Source: Ligula intestinalis
Lineage: Eukaryota; Platyhelminthes; Cestoda; Diphyllobothriidea; Diphyllobothriidae
Direction of reading: 5' to 3'
Length of the DNA stretch: 64,000 bases
Assembly: GCA_036362985.1 (NCBI GenBank)
Contig: JAYGXS010000001.1
Location: 22,011,645 to 22,075,644 of the forward strand
Part shown: positions 31,461-43,249 of the stretch, piece after piece
Layout of the letters: each line of letters opens with the position of its first letter
Position numbering within the stretch: position 1 is the first letter of the stretch
Notes under the pieces: generated by a model
What the model saw: only the letters and a program-made list of their open reading frames with translations
Databases searched by the model: none
What the model was told of the DNA's origin: nothing
Made by a program: the position numbers and the translations under genes

Positions 31461-32809
31461 AATGAAAAGACTATGATCCGTCCTGTGAACAGACGATTAG
31501 CTTGCTACTTTCATGTGGCCTTATACGTCAACGACCAGGGCTTACAGCACAACTAATCTAACACCTGATTCAAATATCCGATTAGAGGATCTCCTCACGG
31601 CATGTATGTCTACTGCTGACATATAATGCAACACTCCTTCTGCGGACTCAAGCTTATACGGTTCCAAGCACACCTGATTTAATTAGCGTCAGGGTTCCTG
31701 AGGTGCAGTTGGAATTTTCTTTCGTATAACCAGGAAGGCAGGCATCCAAAGAAATTTAATTTCAAGGAAGGGCGTTCTTTTCCTAATTTTCCCAAAGGAC
31801 GCTTTTCCTTGCGATGGGAATTTTCTTTGCTAGCGTATCCCCTCTAATCGTTCGTGTGGGATCGTCTAGTCTAGGACTTCGACTTCCTGCGATTTCACCA
31901 CGAGGCAGGCATAGCAAAGGAACTTATTCAAAGCAGGTTCATGATCGCCATATTATAGGGCTTTGCAGTAGCTAAATAGTCTGCACCTAGGAATCTAATA
32001 TACGGGATATTAACGAGGTTGCTGCCCGTTCAATCAAAATGAGGAAAAAGGGTAATGCCTTTCAATGAAAATAATGGAGTAAAATAGTGAAATGCGAAAG
32101 AAACTATCTTCATTTGTAAATCGCACAGATTGATTTCGAAAATACACGCTAGCTGTATTCTGTCCGCAAAGCCAGTGATGCTGCACGCCTTTCGAGAAAT
32201 ACGTCGGCAAAACTCTGATGCATTCTAAAGTTCAGAAATAACATTAAAACCCAACATTTCTTTGAGCAAGGTGAGATCTGATCACACCGGCCGATGCCGA
32301 CAAAGCTGTTCTGATGCTTGCGTTGGTCGTGATCTCTGCCGAACTTAAACAACATCCCAGACCCACTGTCCGCATCCGAGACTGGTCTTTTGATCGTCAG
32401 AACGAATTTTTCCGCCGTATGTTTCGCTTTTTCCTTTTTAGAACACCCATTTTTAGCGACACGTATGATGTAATTAGATACAAGGTCAGTTAAATTACTT
32501 CTAAATGTATCCAAAATTCCATTTAAATAAAATGATATATTCGTGTTTCGTGAAAATTCACACCGGAAAGTACTTCAGACCTCAACATACTAAGCAGTTG
32601 TTTGTCTCATCAGATAAAGACATGGAAAACATTAACGGTCAGGCTGTAGGTATGGTGGCAAGAGGTATTCTACAGTCCTGGTTTCATCCTGGGGTAAACA
32701 TCAAAACCCGTCAGAGCAAAATGCAGTACTGAGGATGTTCATTTTTTTAAAACTAGGTCCTGGTAAATTATGCAATCTTATTGTTTTAAAAAAACGGAAC
32801 GCAACTTAC
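31461..32809. other. Unassigned stretch, possibly intronic
   Basis: Lies downstream of the DENN exons on the minus strand, so later exons of that gene may be here, but I could not identify one. A 121-aa minus-strand frame (32149-32514) shows no convincing DENN similarity. Confidence 0.3.
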
Positions 32810-33184
32810 GCCAGGGAAGAGAGCAGAGGTAGAATTTAGTATGAAGAAATGTTTGGATGAAGGAGGGGGTGAAAGAACGCGTAGTTGTTCAAGGAAGCTT
32901 TTGAGGGCAGGTAATTTATCTCGTCGAGTAAACTCCCTCAGCCTAATTTCCTCCAGTATTTTTCGGAAGCACTCAAACCATGGAAGATAGCTGGAATAAA
33001 AATAGCAAAGCAATGAGTAAAAGGTACTTCGATTTCGAAGGCAATCCTTGATAATATTGGAAGATGAGAGACAGACCTTGAGAAGCACAAAAGGTGACCA
33101 TCCCCCGATTGCAAACAATGCACATATTCATGTTTTCCTTCTGAATCGGTAAAAATCAGCACGTAAAATTCTCCGTTCGGATTA
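32810..33184 (-). CDS. DENN-domain protein, two internal exons (DENND1/connecdenn-like)
   Basis: Exon 33077-33184 follows an AACTGCAG acceptor and encodes NPNGEFYVLIFTDSEGKHEY then VHCLQSGDGHLLCF. An 86-bp intron (GTCTGT...TTATTCCAG) joins in phase to exon 32810-32990, which encodes SYLPWFECFRKILEEIRLRE and ends at a GTAAGT donor. The joined line F.V..TD..G...YG.C......CF-SYLPWFE.F.KIL is the junction of the uDENN and core DENN domains; SYLPWFE is what I recall from DENND1 proteins, Rab35-type exchange factors acting in endocytic traffic. No stops or frameshifts occur. Flanking exons were not found, so this could be a gene fragment. Confidence 0.7.
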
Positions 33185-33454
33185 CTGCAGTTGTTAATCA
33201 ATGTCATAAAAAATATGACAATACTTTTTACAGCAAGCTGGTCCAAAGTCGATTATTCGATTGGCGGACTCCCGACTTTCTGTAGTTGGATATAGGATAT
33301 TGACTAAAATGAAACAAGAATAGCGTATGGATAACTTAGGCTCACAGAATAATGGGAACAATGTAAGCAAATAAGTAAGGTAAAATAAAGTAGGCTTCAA
33401 AAGATAGTCGAAGCCCCGTTTTTCAAGGTTGAAAAGAAAAAGGAATGTTCTTCG

Positions 33455-33772
33455 ATGTTGAGATCATATCAAATGCACGAAACCGATAAAACGGTAGCAG
33501 GTACAGAGCGAAGACGTACTAAGTTCATTGTGTGGAGCAACATTTCGACTGTCGCAATCAACGAGTTCTACCGTAAGGACTGGGCGCGACGCCAGTTACT
33601 TACGTGTGAAGTAGTTTATAGTGATGCAGAGGGCGCAGTGGTTGACAAAGCTAAACTATCCAACTGCACGAGCCACATGAATGACATGGTCCACATTCGA
33701 GATGTATTAGGCTATTGTAAAAGTTGCTCAGATCTTACATGGCGCGATTTTTCAAAAGGAAACATTCAATAG
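33455..33772 (+). CDS. Unassigned 105-aa open frame
   Basis: It reads, among others, TKFIVWSNISTVAINEFYRK and VVYSDAEGAVVDKAKLSNC, ending in a stop. The composition is protein-like and free of low complexity. I do not recognise it, and no splice sites define it. It lies opposite the probable DENN gene. It may be a relic of a mobile element or a chance frame. Confidence 0.25.
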   Translation: MLRSYQMHETDKTVAGTERRRTKFIVWSNISTVAINEFYRKDWARRQLLTCEVVYSDAEGAVVDKAKLSNCTSHMNDMVHIRDVLGYCKSCSDLTWRDFSKGNIQ

Positions 33773-36700
33773 TAGGCATAACAGCCTGCCCTTAGGGCTG
33801 CGAACGACCAAGTTATAACGCCAGTTGGGAACTTTCTAAATTAAACCGATAACGCATCGTGATGGATTCAAAAGCGTCCTTGTGAGGAATGTGCTGGTAT
33901 GACATACTCTATTCCTTCTACCATGTATTAGTCAACTGTTCGATTAGCTGTAAAAATGGGTAGGCATTGAACCGTAAAATCGAAATGAATGAACAAGGGA
34001 CGCAGAATTTTCAACACGTAATGCGAAATTTCGCTATATTCGGTCTAATAAATAATTAAAGTTTTTGTACTGCATAATTCTTCCAGGAGATTTAAGAGAG
34101 GGAGATAACAATTTTGATGAGAGCGAACTGAGAGACCATTGTTTTAAGACAACTATGCATTCATTCGGCATGCCATAACTCTGTAATTGATATCTTGACC
34201 CCATTAAGTCCGGCAGTTTACTCACCATTCACGAATTATGTCCTTCCTTCAGTTTTTTGGCTGGGAACCAACCGATTGACATGTGTTTGTTACTGTGTGA
34301 GTTACGATAGAAATATGTTTTTATGTTCAATAAAACAAAGTATGGTGAAAAGGCCCCAAACTTTTGCTGCAATTGATAAAAATGACATTGGATGGTCCTG
34401 GTGTAGTCAATATGGACATCGTGTTTACAGTCTTTATCGGAGCAAAAGACACTGTCCATTACGGTGGAAAAGCCAACGTTATTCGGCTAACGGCATTTAG
34501 CATTCCCAAAAATACAGAAACTGCCCAACAGTCTGACACCATGTAAGAGTATGGAAATATAAATACTGAATAACAATTTTCATTGAACAGGACGCAAACA
34601 TGAGGCAATCATCAAAATATTTAGAACGAAATGCTTGTAATTATGGACAGCGTCTAAAAGAAGACCAGTACATTAATCTCATCGGAAACACAAGGCAACA
34701 AAGCAACCGAGAGGAGGATAAGTTATTCCATCTGGCAGCTATCAACTAAATCCAACTTGATCCTCGGATATATTCAATCAGACGAATACATCAAGGTTGA
34801 AGATGTTCATGGCAACTGACTCAGTCCAAGCATAAAAACTGCCGGAAACAATGAATCATTGCAAGCTATCTTCCTGTGGGCAGAACTCCTTAACTCTTAG
34901 TTATAAGGAATTTCACACCAGCATGCTGACGTCTTACGAAAAAAAATTTAACTAGCTCGTAATAGCTCCCGTAAAATTTCGCAAGAACTTTTCTTCATTC
35001 TGTTACTAGCTGACCATGAAATACGCATTTTAACGGCAATTAAAAGCAGCCACTATTGAGACTTCACTTGCAGGCGTCCTCGGGCTCACAAGCACAGGGA
35101 ATTGTGCATAAGCACAAACCTTCAGAATCAAAGTAATATAGCCCTATGACAATATGGCCCACGTGGATCGCCATCAAAATGAAGATCTGAATACGGTGTC
35201 AACGTAAACTGACCCATCGGATATCATAGTGAATGTGCAGGAATCTCAGTTCCCCATATGTATATGGGACTTCATCTTAAAAATAGGACATCGCACAACA
35301 GCAGGTGATGGAGTCATTCTGTGAGATAAATTTTCTGCAGTTGGAAACTTAACATTTAACACTTGAAACTCAGCATGGACTGTTAAAAACTTCTTCCCAT
35401 GTACCTACGCTTCCTAAAAATTGTCAATATTAAAACAATCCTTATTCAGCTGAATCTCGAATAAAGTATATATGCGTAGTGTCCCTAAGTCATCCAGAAC
35501 ATGTGTGCTCGATATAAAAAATGCAATGCTAGACAATGAAAATCGTTTGCTCCATTCGCTTGCGATTTTAAAATATTTAAATAGGCCTCTAATCAGGACT
35601 TAATTTAGGAACAGAATTTCCGAAAATATATATTTTCGTATATAACGAGTAGAAGAGCATGTTTTGAAAACATTGACAGCACACATCGACTTCGTTCTTT
35701 GGTTTGAGTAATACTGATTGGGTATAAAGTCTCTACACCTCATACAGGTAACACGAGTACACAAAACCACGCGTTGAAAAACTTTACTGTGACACAAAAT
35801 GAGGAGAGACAGCAAAAAAGCAGATCAGCGACTTATTTATTATGAAATAAATTTTAATATTAGCAAATCAATACAATTTCTGTTACTTATAAGCACCATA
35901 ATTTTAGTACAATTAACGATGAATAACAACAATACTACTAACAGTCTCCTTACATATTCCAGAGCGATTTTCGTAGACTAAGAACAAGTTGAATATCTTA
36001 TCAGTCCCTCTAAAATAGTCGGTTATAGCTATAACGCCTTTAACCTGAAGAGCAAATCAACCATCTGAGCAGTCTGCCGCTCATGGACAAGGTAGAAATT
36101 TAAAATACCGGAGGTAAATAAAGTAAGTTAAAACATTTAATTTGGAAAATCAACATAAATGCATCTATGAATTAATTCTCGCAAATATATATTTTAGTGA
36201 ATTCTGAGTGGTCAAAGATTGGCTCCATAATAATTTTAATAACAAACAGTAATAACGTAATCAGTTGGCAGTGGACGGCCCTAATGGCAACGGTATATCG
36301 ACGTTAATATACCTTGTATATCGGCATGTCGAGATACGGATATCGGCATGCATGTTTCCGTGCCCTTTTTATCGATAATCCCCCGAATACCACAATGCTG
36401 CGATGTGTCGATATAGATGAAAATGGGATAGAAACAAGCTGTACATGCGCCCGATATTTAACTTCGCCCCATCCGTTTCGACGTACACGAAAATGCGGCT
36501 GTATCATGTTGCCCTCTTCTGCCGCTGAGTATGCCTTGCATTACATAAAATGATCTTACCTGTCCAAATAAGACTTTTATATTCGCGTGCAATTGCCACA
36601 AGAAGAAAGAATACGGTAGAAAACGACAAGCACGTGAATGTGCAAAAAGATTATGTGGAATGTATTATTAAAATTATAGTTGCTTAAATACGTACATATT

Positions 36701-37165
36701 ATCTGTGGTTATTCATTTTCTCCTTCAGCTCGCATTCTAGCCAAAAAAACTCGGAATGCAGAATCCTTAAAGAGGATTTTCTCAGCAACGGGATTATGCC
36801 TGTACTTCAATTTTCAGAATGACCTTTGAGTGGCTTTCGAATTTGAACCGCCCATTTTTTTGCTCTACATTTACGTGGGAATTTACTATCCTATACCATC
36901 CTCTCTATTTCCCTGCTTTGTTTGTCTGCATAAATGATCATGAGGTCATATTAATAGTTAACTGCCTACGATATTTCATGATTGTAATGCATGTTAGTTG
37001 CGCGCAATATGCCGCGTATGCAATCCACCAACAACACCAACATCGAAAATTCTCCGTAGGATGACAACACGAAGAAGAAAGCATAGGTCTGGTTGGCAGC
37101 AAGGAAACAAACGTAAGCCTCTTAACGAACTGACACCCCCAGTAACAAATCACTAGTGATCGCTA
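33773..37165. other. AT-rich unassigned stretch
   Basis: No recognised gene or repeat. Frames are short. If the DENN gene is intact, its upstream exons should lie here or further right on the minus strand, but I found none. Confidence 0.3.
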
Positions 37166-37169
37166 TGGA

Positions 37170-40085
37170 CGTTGAGGAGAATGTCCAGTAATTCACAACA
37201 ACGCCGTTCTGTGTCCCCACGCGAAAGTACTCACCGAACTCGTGCACGCTTGCTCTGCATTTTTTCCTACGCCCCTCCCCCTTTGTGCAGTCCTCGTATA
37301 GCGGCAGAGTGCGAAATGCTACTAGGGACTTCCAGGCTTTCTGTCAACAAATTGCACATCTCTGTTCAATAAGAATGTTGAGTTAGTGGCACTCGTGTTG
37401 AAAAGAGAACGCGAGAAATCTGCCGTTATCTGTCTGCAAGAAACTTGGCTTAATAGCGATCTTGAGTCTGAATTAATCACTCGCCAAAATTATTCCACGT
37501 TTCGGTCGGACAGAAGATCTTTAACCAGCAGCAGAGGTGGTGGAGTGGCTGTCTTTGTTAACCAGCAATGGTGCACAAATTGTAAGTGCTTATTCTCTTA
37601 TTCGGACGACTTTATAGACGCCATTGCTGTAGTATTCAAGCCTAGATTTTTAAGTACTTCTAAAGGCGTCATTTATGTCAACATTTACATTCCACCCTCT
37701 ACATTTCAACGTGCTTTAAGCACGTTTTTTGATTTTCTTTACCAAAAACTTGCGGTACTGTCTTGCGAGCATGTTATCATTTTAAGCGTTGACTTCAACC
37801 GTGTAAGTCTTCACACCCTTATACTGTTAGGTTTGGACGATTTAGTTTCCTTCAACACTCGTGCTGACGCCTCTCTGGATCACCTATTGACCAACCATCC
37901 CAAACTTTTGTGGTCAAAAAAGAGCTCCGTTTGCAGGCTCAGATAATTCTGTGTTATTGGGCTTGACAACCATCTATTTTAGCTCTAATAAAGGGCAGTT
38001 AGCAATACCCGAGAGGAAATTAAGTGTTTGAGACACATCCCCGCATGATATTTCTTTGCTCCAGACCATCATATCTGATAAGCTTTCGACTCTTTCAGAG
38101 TACTCGAATGTCGAGTTTTGGTGTAGTCATCTCAAGACTTTTTTAAACGGCATTTTTACTGTCTGCTGTCTTCTTGACACTGTCATGGTTAGGCCTGACA
38201 AAATCTCTTCTCCCCAACTGAAAACGTTGAGACGCCAAAAGGAATTGTTCTAAAAACTAGGTCTGCAAGACAGACTAAAGGATGTGAAGGTCCAAATAAA
38301 GCGTGAAATTTCCAGGCTGAACGACCTTTTTGATACTCAGCTTTTTACTTTTTCTTCATCTTCCGCTCCCCCCTCCGCGGATTAAATTTGGTAGAGTCTT
38401 AAGTGTCTCACTGGTCAACGCAATAAACTAGCACATGTAGATTCTGACTTAGATTTAGATCGTTTAAATGCAAATTTCATCCACACTCCCATTGCCTCCC
38501 ATCTTCCGACAGACGTCATTTCTTTATTACCAAGTGTCTTTGTTCCTGTGTCTGTGGAAACAGTGATGAAACACCGTAAAAAGGTGCTGCAGGGACAGAT
38601 GGGATCTCACTATTTCTCTTGAAATCCTGCTCTTTTCAGTTAGCACCTGCATTGACACACCTCATCAACTTGTCCTTCATGGAGTCTAAGATTCCCGATG
38701 AGTAAAAATCAGGGAGAATCACTCCAATCCTGAATAAACGTTCGTCTTCTGGTCCAAAATCTTTTCGTCCAGTTGCCTGCTCTTCTGCACTATTGAACCT
38801 TGCAGAACAAGTCGCTTTAGACATCATCACGCTGTTTTCCGCTAATTTTTCCGATCCCTTGCAATTTGCGTATGAAGCTAGGCGTAGTACACTAGACACC
38901 GTTGCTCTGGTAGTCCATTCTGCTCTTAAAGATTTAGATAAGGGTTGCCGTGCATACGGTTGTGCTTTTCTCGACTACTCCTCAGCCTTTAATATGATCC
39001 CGCGCCACCTACTTCTTAGCAAAACTTCTGCGTGCGGCTCTTCCGGCTGAGCTGTTTCTTGGCTTGAGGACTATTTCACTTCCCGCACTCAATTTGTTCA
39101 GTGCGGAAAGCGAAAATCCCTGGTCCTTCCCAACAACTGGAGTTCTTCAAGGGGCTATATTATCCCCTCAACAAAAGAATACTTGTTTGTTAAATATGCT
39201 GATGATATGTTTAGTGGCCATCCGCTCAAAAGTCATTTACATCTCCAAATACTGAAGGATAGCCTAGACCATGTCTCAACATGATTGTCAGCAAATGGCC
39301 TTCTACTTAACGAGCGAAAGTCATTTCAGTGTATTTTTCGACTTCGACCCTCTCTCATTCTCGAACCTATTGACATTATGCCCACCAAAGTATCCTTCTT
39401 CCGATACCTTGGCTTTACACTAGCATTCAACCTTACATTTAATCTTCATATGGAAGGTCTCTTTATCAAAATCCGTAAACTATTATATTATATCCGTCGC
39501 TTGCGTTCATTTCACACACCGCAAGCCCTAATCTGGCGTTTTGTAGATGACTCTATTCTCCACCTCATTCTTTACTGCTCTCCATTTATTTTTCCAGCCT
39601 TGCTTAAAAAACACCTAGTCACTTTGAAACGTAGCCTCCGAATGCTCTCTTCAGCTGCCGGTGTTTCCTATGTTTTTTAGCTGAACTTATAGTAGAACGC
39701 CACTTTAAAACGGTCAAGCAATTTGCCGATCGTATTCTTAAGGAGATCACCCACCCTCTCCACTCTGAGCTAATGAATGTGAAGTTTCCCGTCCCATGCG
39801 TCGAGGCTTCCGTCATATGTCTTGCCACACATCAGCATATCAGCACTCGGTACTTCAATTCATAGCACGCTAATTTACGTGTGAAGAAGCGGAAATCGAG
39901 AAGTTGAAATCTGATCTGTCTCCATCGTAGACGTCGACACTGCGTAAAACTTGACTTGTGAGTATAAAATGACCTTTTACCTCTTAACATGACTCATTAC
40001 TTAACTTCCGTGAATGGAGCCATTTTTGGCTGAAAATTTATTATTTTTATTCGTAGGTAAAGCAAGATTCTCTTTTTCTTCTTCT
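37170..40085 (+). mobile_element. Nearly full-length but decayed LINE (CR1/Rex1/jockey group)
   Basis: The 5' part (37386-37946) is an APE-type endonuclease: VICLQETWLNSDL, SSRGGGVAVFV, YVNIYIPPS, VDFNR (normally GDFN) and a closing SLDHLLTNHP. After frameshifts, the reverse transcriptase shows QFAYEARRSTLDTV, CAFLDYSSAFNMIPRHLLL (motif A), GVLQGAILSP (motif B), VKYADDMFSGH (motif C, YADD intact), GLLLNERKSFQCIF, FFRYLGFTL and a C-terminal FADRILKEITHPLHS. The 3' UTR ends near 40085 (GCTGAAAATTTATTATTTTT...GGTAAAGCAAG). At least half a dozen frame changes or stops make it inactive. Fragments of the same LINE lie at 22660-23034 and 4960-5090. Confidence 0.85.
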
Positions 40086-41499
40086 TGGTGACCAAAAACA
40101 TGAACTGTGTGCTGCTGGAGGCTTCCCAATCTATATTTTTTGCGAATGCGGAATAACTCACCGTCCGTCATCAACGTGTTGGGATACAATTAATGGAGCC
40201 CCAAGTCATATTAAAATCAGTCGTTAGCGTCCGTAAACAATCACTAATCTAAGTCGACGTTTGAGTTATCAATAGCCATGTACTATTTTAACGTAGTTTC
40301 CCTTAGATTTCATTAGGAAATCTGGAGATAAATAATGAGCATATTTTCCTGAATAAAGGCAAACTGAAAGTATAATGACTTAAAAGGATAGGAGGGATGC
40401 TGGATATTGCATTCTTGTAGAAAATAAATTATCATTTGACCTAACAAAGGGCATTGGCGACGTCCAATTTAGTAGTACGGTATGACTAAATCCACGCCTA
40501 GATTGCTGATATACGCAAGGCGTCGAGATTCAGTCGTTCTTAAATAACTTTACCAACAGGAGACGCCCTTTTGTCATTTAGTTATTTGTAGATGATCCGG
40601 TGCAAAAAAAGCCCATGATTTCAAGAAGCTTGTATGAGCTCAGCTAGTGCAAACAGCACTTCAGCAGATATCATACCATCTAGTGTTTTACTCTTAGTAT
40701 CAACCCTTCCCCTCGTTTGATATCATATTATATCCTTAGTTTTAACTCAAATAGCAGTTCTGGTGTGTAAGTACATTTGAGGGTTATGAACGTTAGCCCT
40801 TTAATAATCCTATTTATGTACAGTAAAGATACAAAAAATGCAATGCAAATACCGTACAATATAGTCATGTTTAAGGTTTGCAGAAATATTTGACAGCAAA
40901 CATGTAAAAGATTCGTCTTTATCAAAAAATAATTAATACAACTGCGGTCTGGACACATTCACGGCATCCGACGTCACTGTTTCACTTGGAAGGCAGTTCC
41001 GTGGTCAAACCACCCGCTGCCACGCACCGATGGCGCAACACATCTGACGGATAAATAATAAATTCTAAAGTGCAGAGCCGAGCTCTTCAGAAGTGCATTC
41101 AACCGTTTATTAACCACTTTTGATACTGTCATTGACAGAATACCCAATTGGAAACTAACAACGACCTGGATCTCTCCCCTGTCCTACCAGAAACGATCCG
41201 ATACCTGCAACAAATCTTCAGCAGGAAAGCAACGGAATTCGGTGTGGTTGCGACTGAAATCTACAATCACGGCAATCGCCCGCTGGCGAACAAAGATGCG
41301 ATATTCTAAGAGATGTAGCGTCGAGGACGGATATATTAGACCTTCGACTGGGTGACCATAATTTATCTCTGCAAGTGGAAAGTGAACCGGGAACTCTATG
41401 ATAACCACGACGCTAAAAATGTGCTTTATTAATAAATTTTCTTATTAATGTAGTTGCTCAAAGTCGACGTGAACATCCCATCACGTATATAGGTGTTAA
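40086..41499. other. Unassigned stretch
   Basis: AT-rich to about 41000. No recognised feature. Confidence 0.25.
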
Positions 41500-41959
41500 T
41501 GTTAAGACGGTTAACCCTAACAGCTACAATCTTCCAGGCCCGGTTCCTGAGGAGATGAGAGAAGATGGTGGGAAAGCCAGAGTCGAAGGAACTGTATGTT
41601 GTTCACAGAAGAGTTGGGGGAAAATTGCCAATAGGTCTTGCAGGGCGTCCGACCGTGAGGCCAGTGGGAGAGGGCGGTGTCGCCGACCACGCCGCGCGGA
41701 GACGGAATTCCAAGTGTCCGTCGGTGCATTAATTGACTAGAAGACTGGAGAACGCTTGGCCAGAACCGATTGATCACGAGCGCTTCAGGACGCCGATAGG
41801 TCGCCCAGTTTGGGGTGCATTTGTGCGCTCCGATCGCGTGAGGGCAAAGATCGCGCGTCGCATGCGCTATCGGCAATCGCGCTGGGTCGAGCGCGAATGG
41901 GCAAACAAGACTGTCACTGCGAGCGAACGTCTGAGGTGTCAAGCGTTTGAAGGAGGTGG
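41500..41959. other. GC-rich unassigned block
   Basis: Distinctly more GC-rich than both flanks, with long opposing frames (141 aa minus, 77 aa plus) of no recognisable domain. It abuts the LINE fragment at 41960 and may be an older repeat. Confidence 0.3.
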
Positions 41960-42600
41960 GCTGTAGAACCGCTACACGTATTCTTCTCGATTGTCTGAAC
42001 GATTACATAGGGCAGAATTCGCTCCAGGAAAGCCAATGTGGCATCCAAAGGCACGGTGGAACAGGCAGCAGGAGAGTCGTTGCTAACTAGCTACAAGAGA
42101 AGTGTGTAAATGTGCGCACCTACGTATACAGGATCGTTGTGCATCTTACGAACGCCTTCACGACAGTGAATATCGATGGACTGGGCCAAATCCTGTGGGA
42201 ACTTGTCTGTCCTGAGCGGTGCACACACATTATGCGACCACTACACGACAGAATGATGGCAAACGGAACTGAAAACGGGGTGGCCTCCGCAGCATTGCTG
42301 CGTACTCGTTCTTAGCACTTTAGCCTCATGTTCTCTGCCTTGCCGATGATAGCCTATCGTAATGAGCGTCCTGAGATCCGCATCACGTACAGAACTGACA
42401 AGCATATTTTCAATGGCCGGCACCTGCAGGCCTGAACATGTGTTTCTTGAACTACAGTCCGCAATCTGTTTAACGCGGACGAAGGTGTCCTGAAGAGGTC
42501 ATTTAAGGAGCATGGAAGTCTTCGCCACCGGTTGCGCAAATATTAGATGCACAATCAACACGGACAGAACCGTGATCGCCAATAGTAGCGAATATTCGAG
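41960..42600 (+). mobile_element. LINE reverse transcriptase fragment (second lineage)
   Basis: Readable in shifting frames: RILLDCLNDYIGQNSLQESQ then CGIQRHGG; TYVYRIVVHLTNAFTTVNID then GLGQIL (motif A, with LTKAFDTV-type changed to LTNAFTTV); CPERCTHIMRPLHDRMMANG; and MFSALPMIAYRNERPEIRI. The catalytic Asp of motif A has been replaced by Thr. The YADD region is not readable. It is a dead fragment, distinct from the 37-40 kb and 43-45 kb LINEs. Confidence 0.7.
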
Positions 42601-42609
42601 TCCCAGGAA

Positions 42610-42715
42610 GCAGTTCAGAAGAAGAAGATGCGATCACTGGAACAAGAGTTTTATTTGCCTGACGTTTCAGATTCCCTCTGGAATCCTTAATCATAGGTGA
42701 TGATAGCATATTCAT
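42610..42715 (-). repeat. PLE pLTR-like remnant with broken hammerhead
   Basis: Minus strand: CTATGATTA where CTGATGA is expected, helix II GGATTCC-AGAG-GGAATCT intact, GAAA, then CGTCAGGCAAATAAAACTC, TTGTTCCAGTGATCGC and TCTTCTTCTTCTG. The same family as 27990-28110, in opposite orientation. Confidence 0.55.
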
Positions 42716-43249
42716 GGTCACGCGCAGGCACCCAACTTGGAATACAACGCACCGTGGAGCACCGTCAAGGCACCCCATTCAAAATTTCTGCAACTGTAGT
42801 TATCATGGAATCACACTCTTGCACGATACCAAAATTGATAACGATATTATTCAATGGATCTCCAAAGCCAGCTGCCTCCGTATAGAACCACCGAGGCTAA
42901 TAGCTGAGCTGCACGACCGCCACCCTGCTTACACTCCCGTACGAAGTGGAGACTTAGTCTATCTATGCCAAACATGCCAAGAGGGTGAATCATTTCCATT
43001 TCAGCCGCCTCCGCAGAATACTGAATCCGAGATGTCAGAACAGGATTCCGAACACGGAAGTCCTAAAATGAACCGGAGTCGTTAGCATCCACGTCGTGTT
43101 GAGACAAGTACGGCTGCGATGAAGCATCCATCCGGTAAGGATGAGCAACGAACAGCTATCCAACGACTTTTCTGCGGACATTCCGCTGTAGGTGCTCGCC
43201 AACAAGGGGGACAATAAACGACGCTACAAGGATACCTTAAAGAGTTCGC
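42716..43249. other. Unassigned stretch
   Basis: A 123-aa plus-strand frame (42714-43085; contains DLVYLCQTCQEGESFPFQPP and SEMSEQDSEHGS) looks moderately protein-like but matches nothing I know. It may be the upstream part of the following LINE or PLE debris. Confidence 0.25.
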
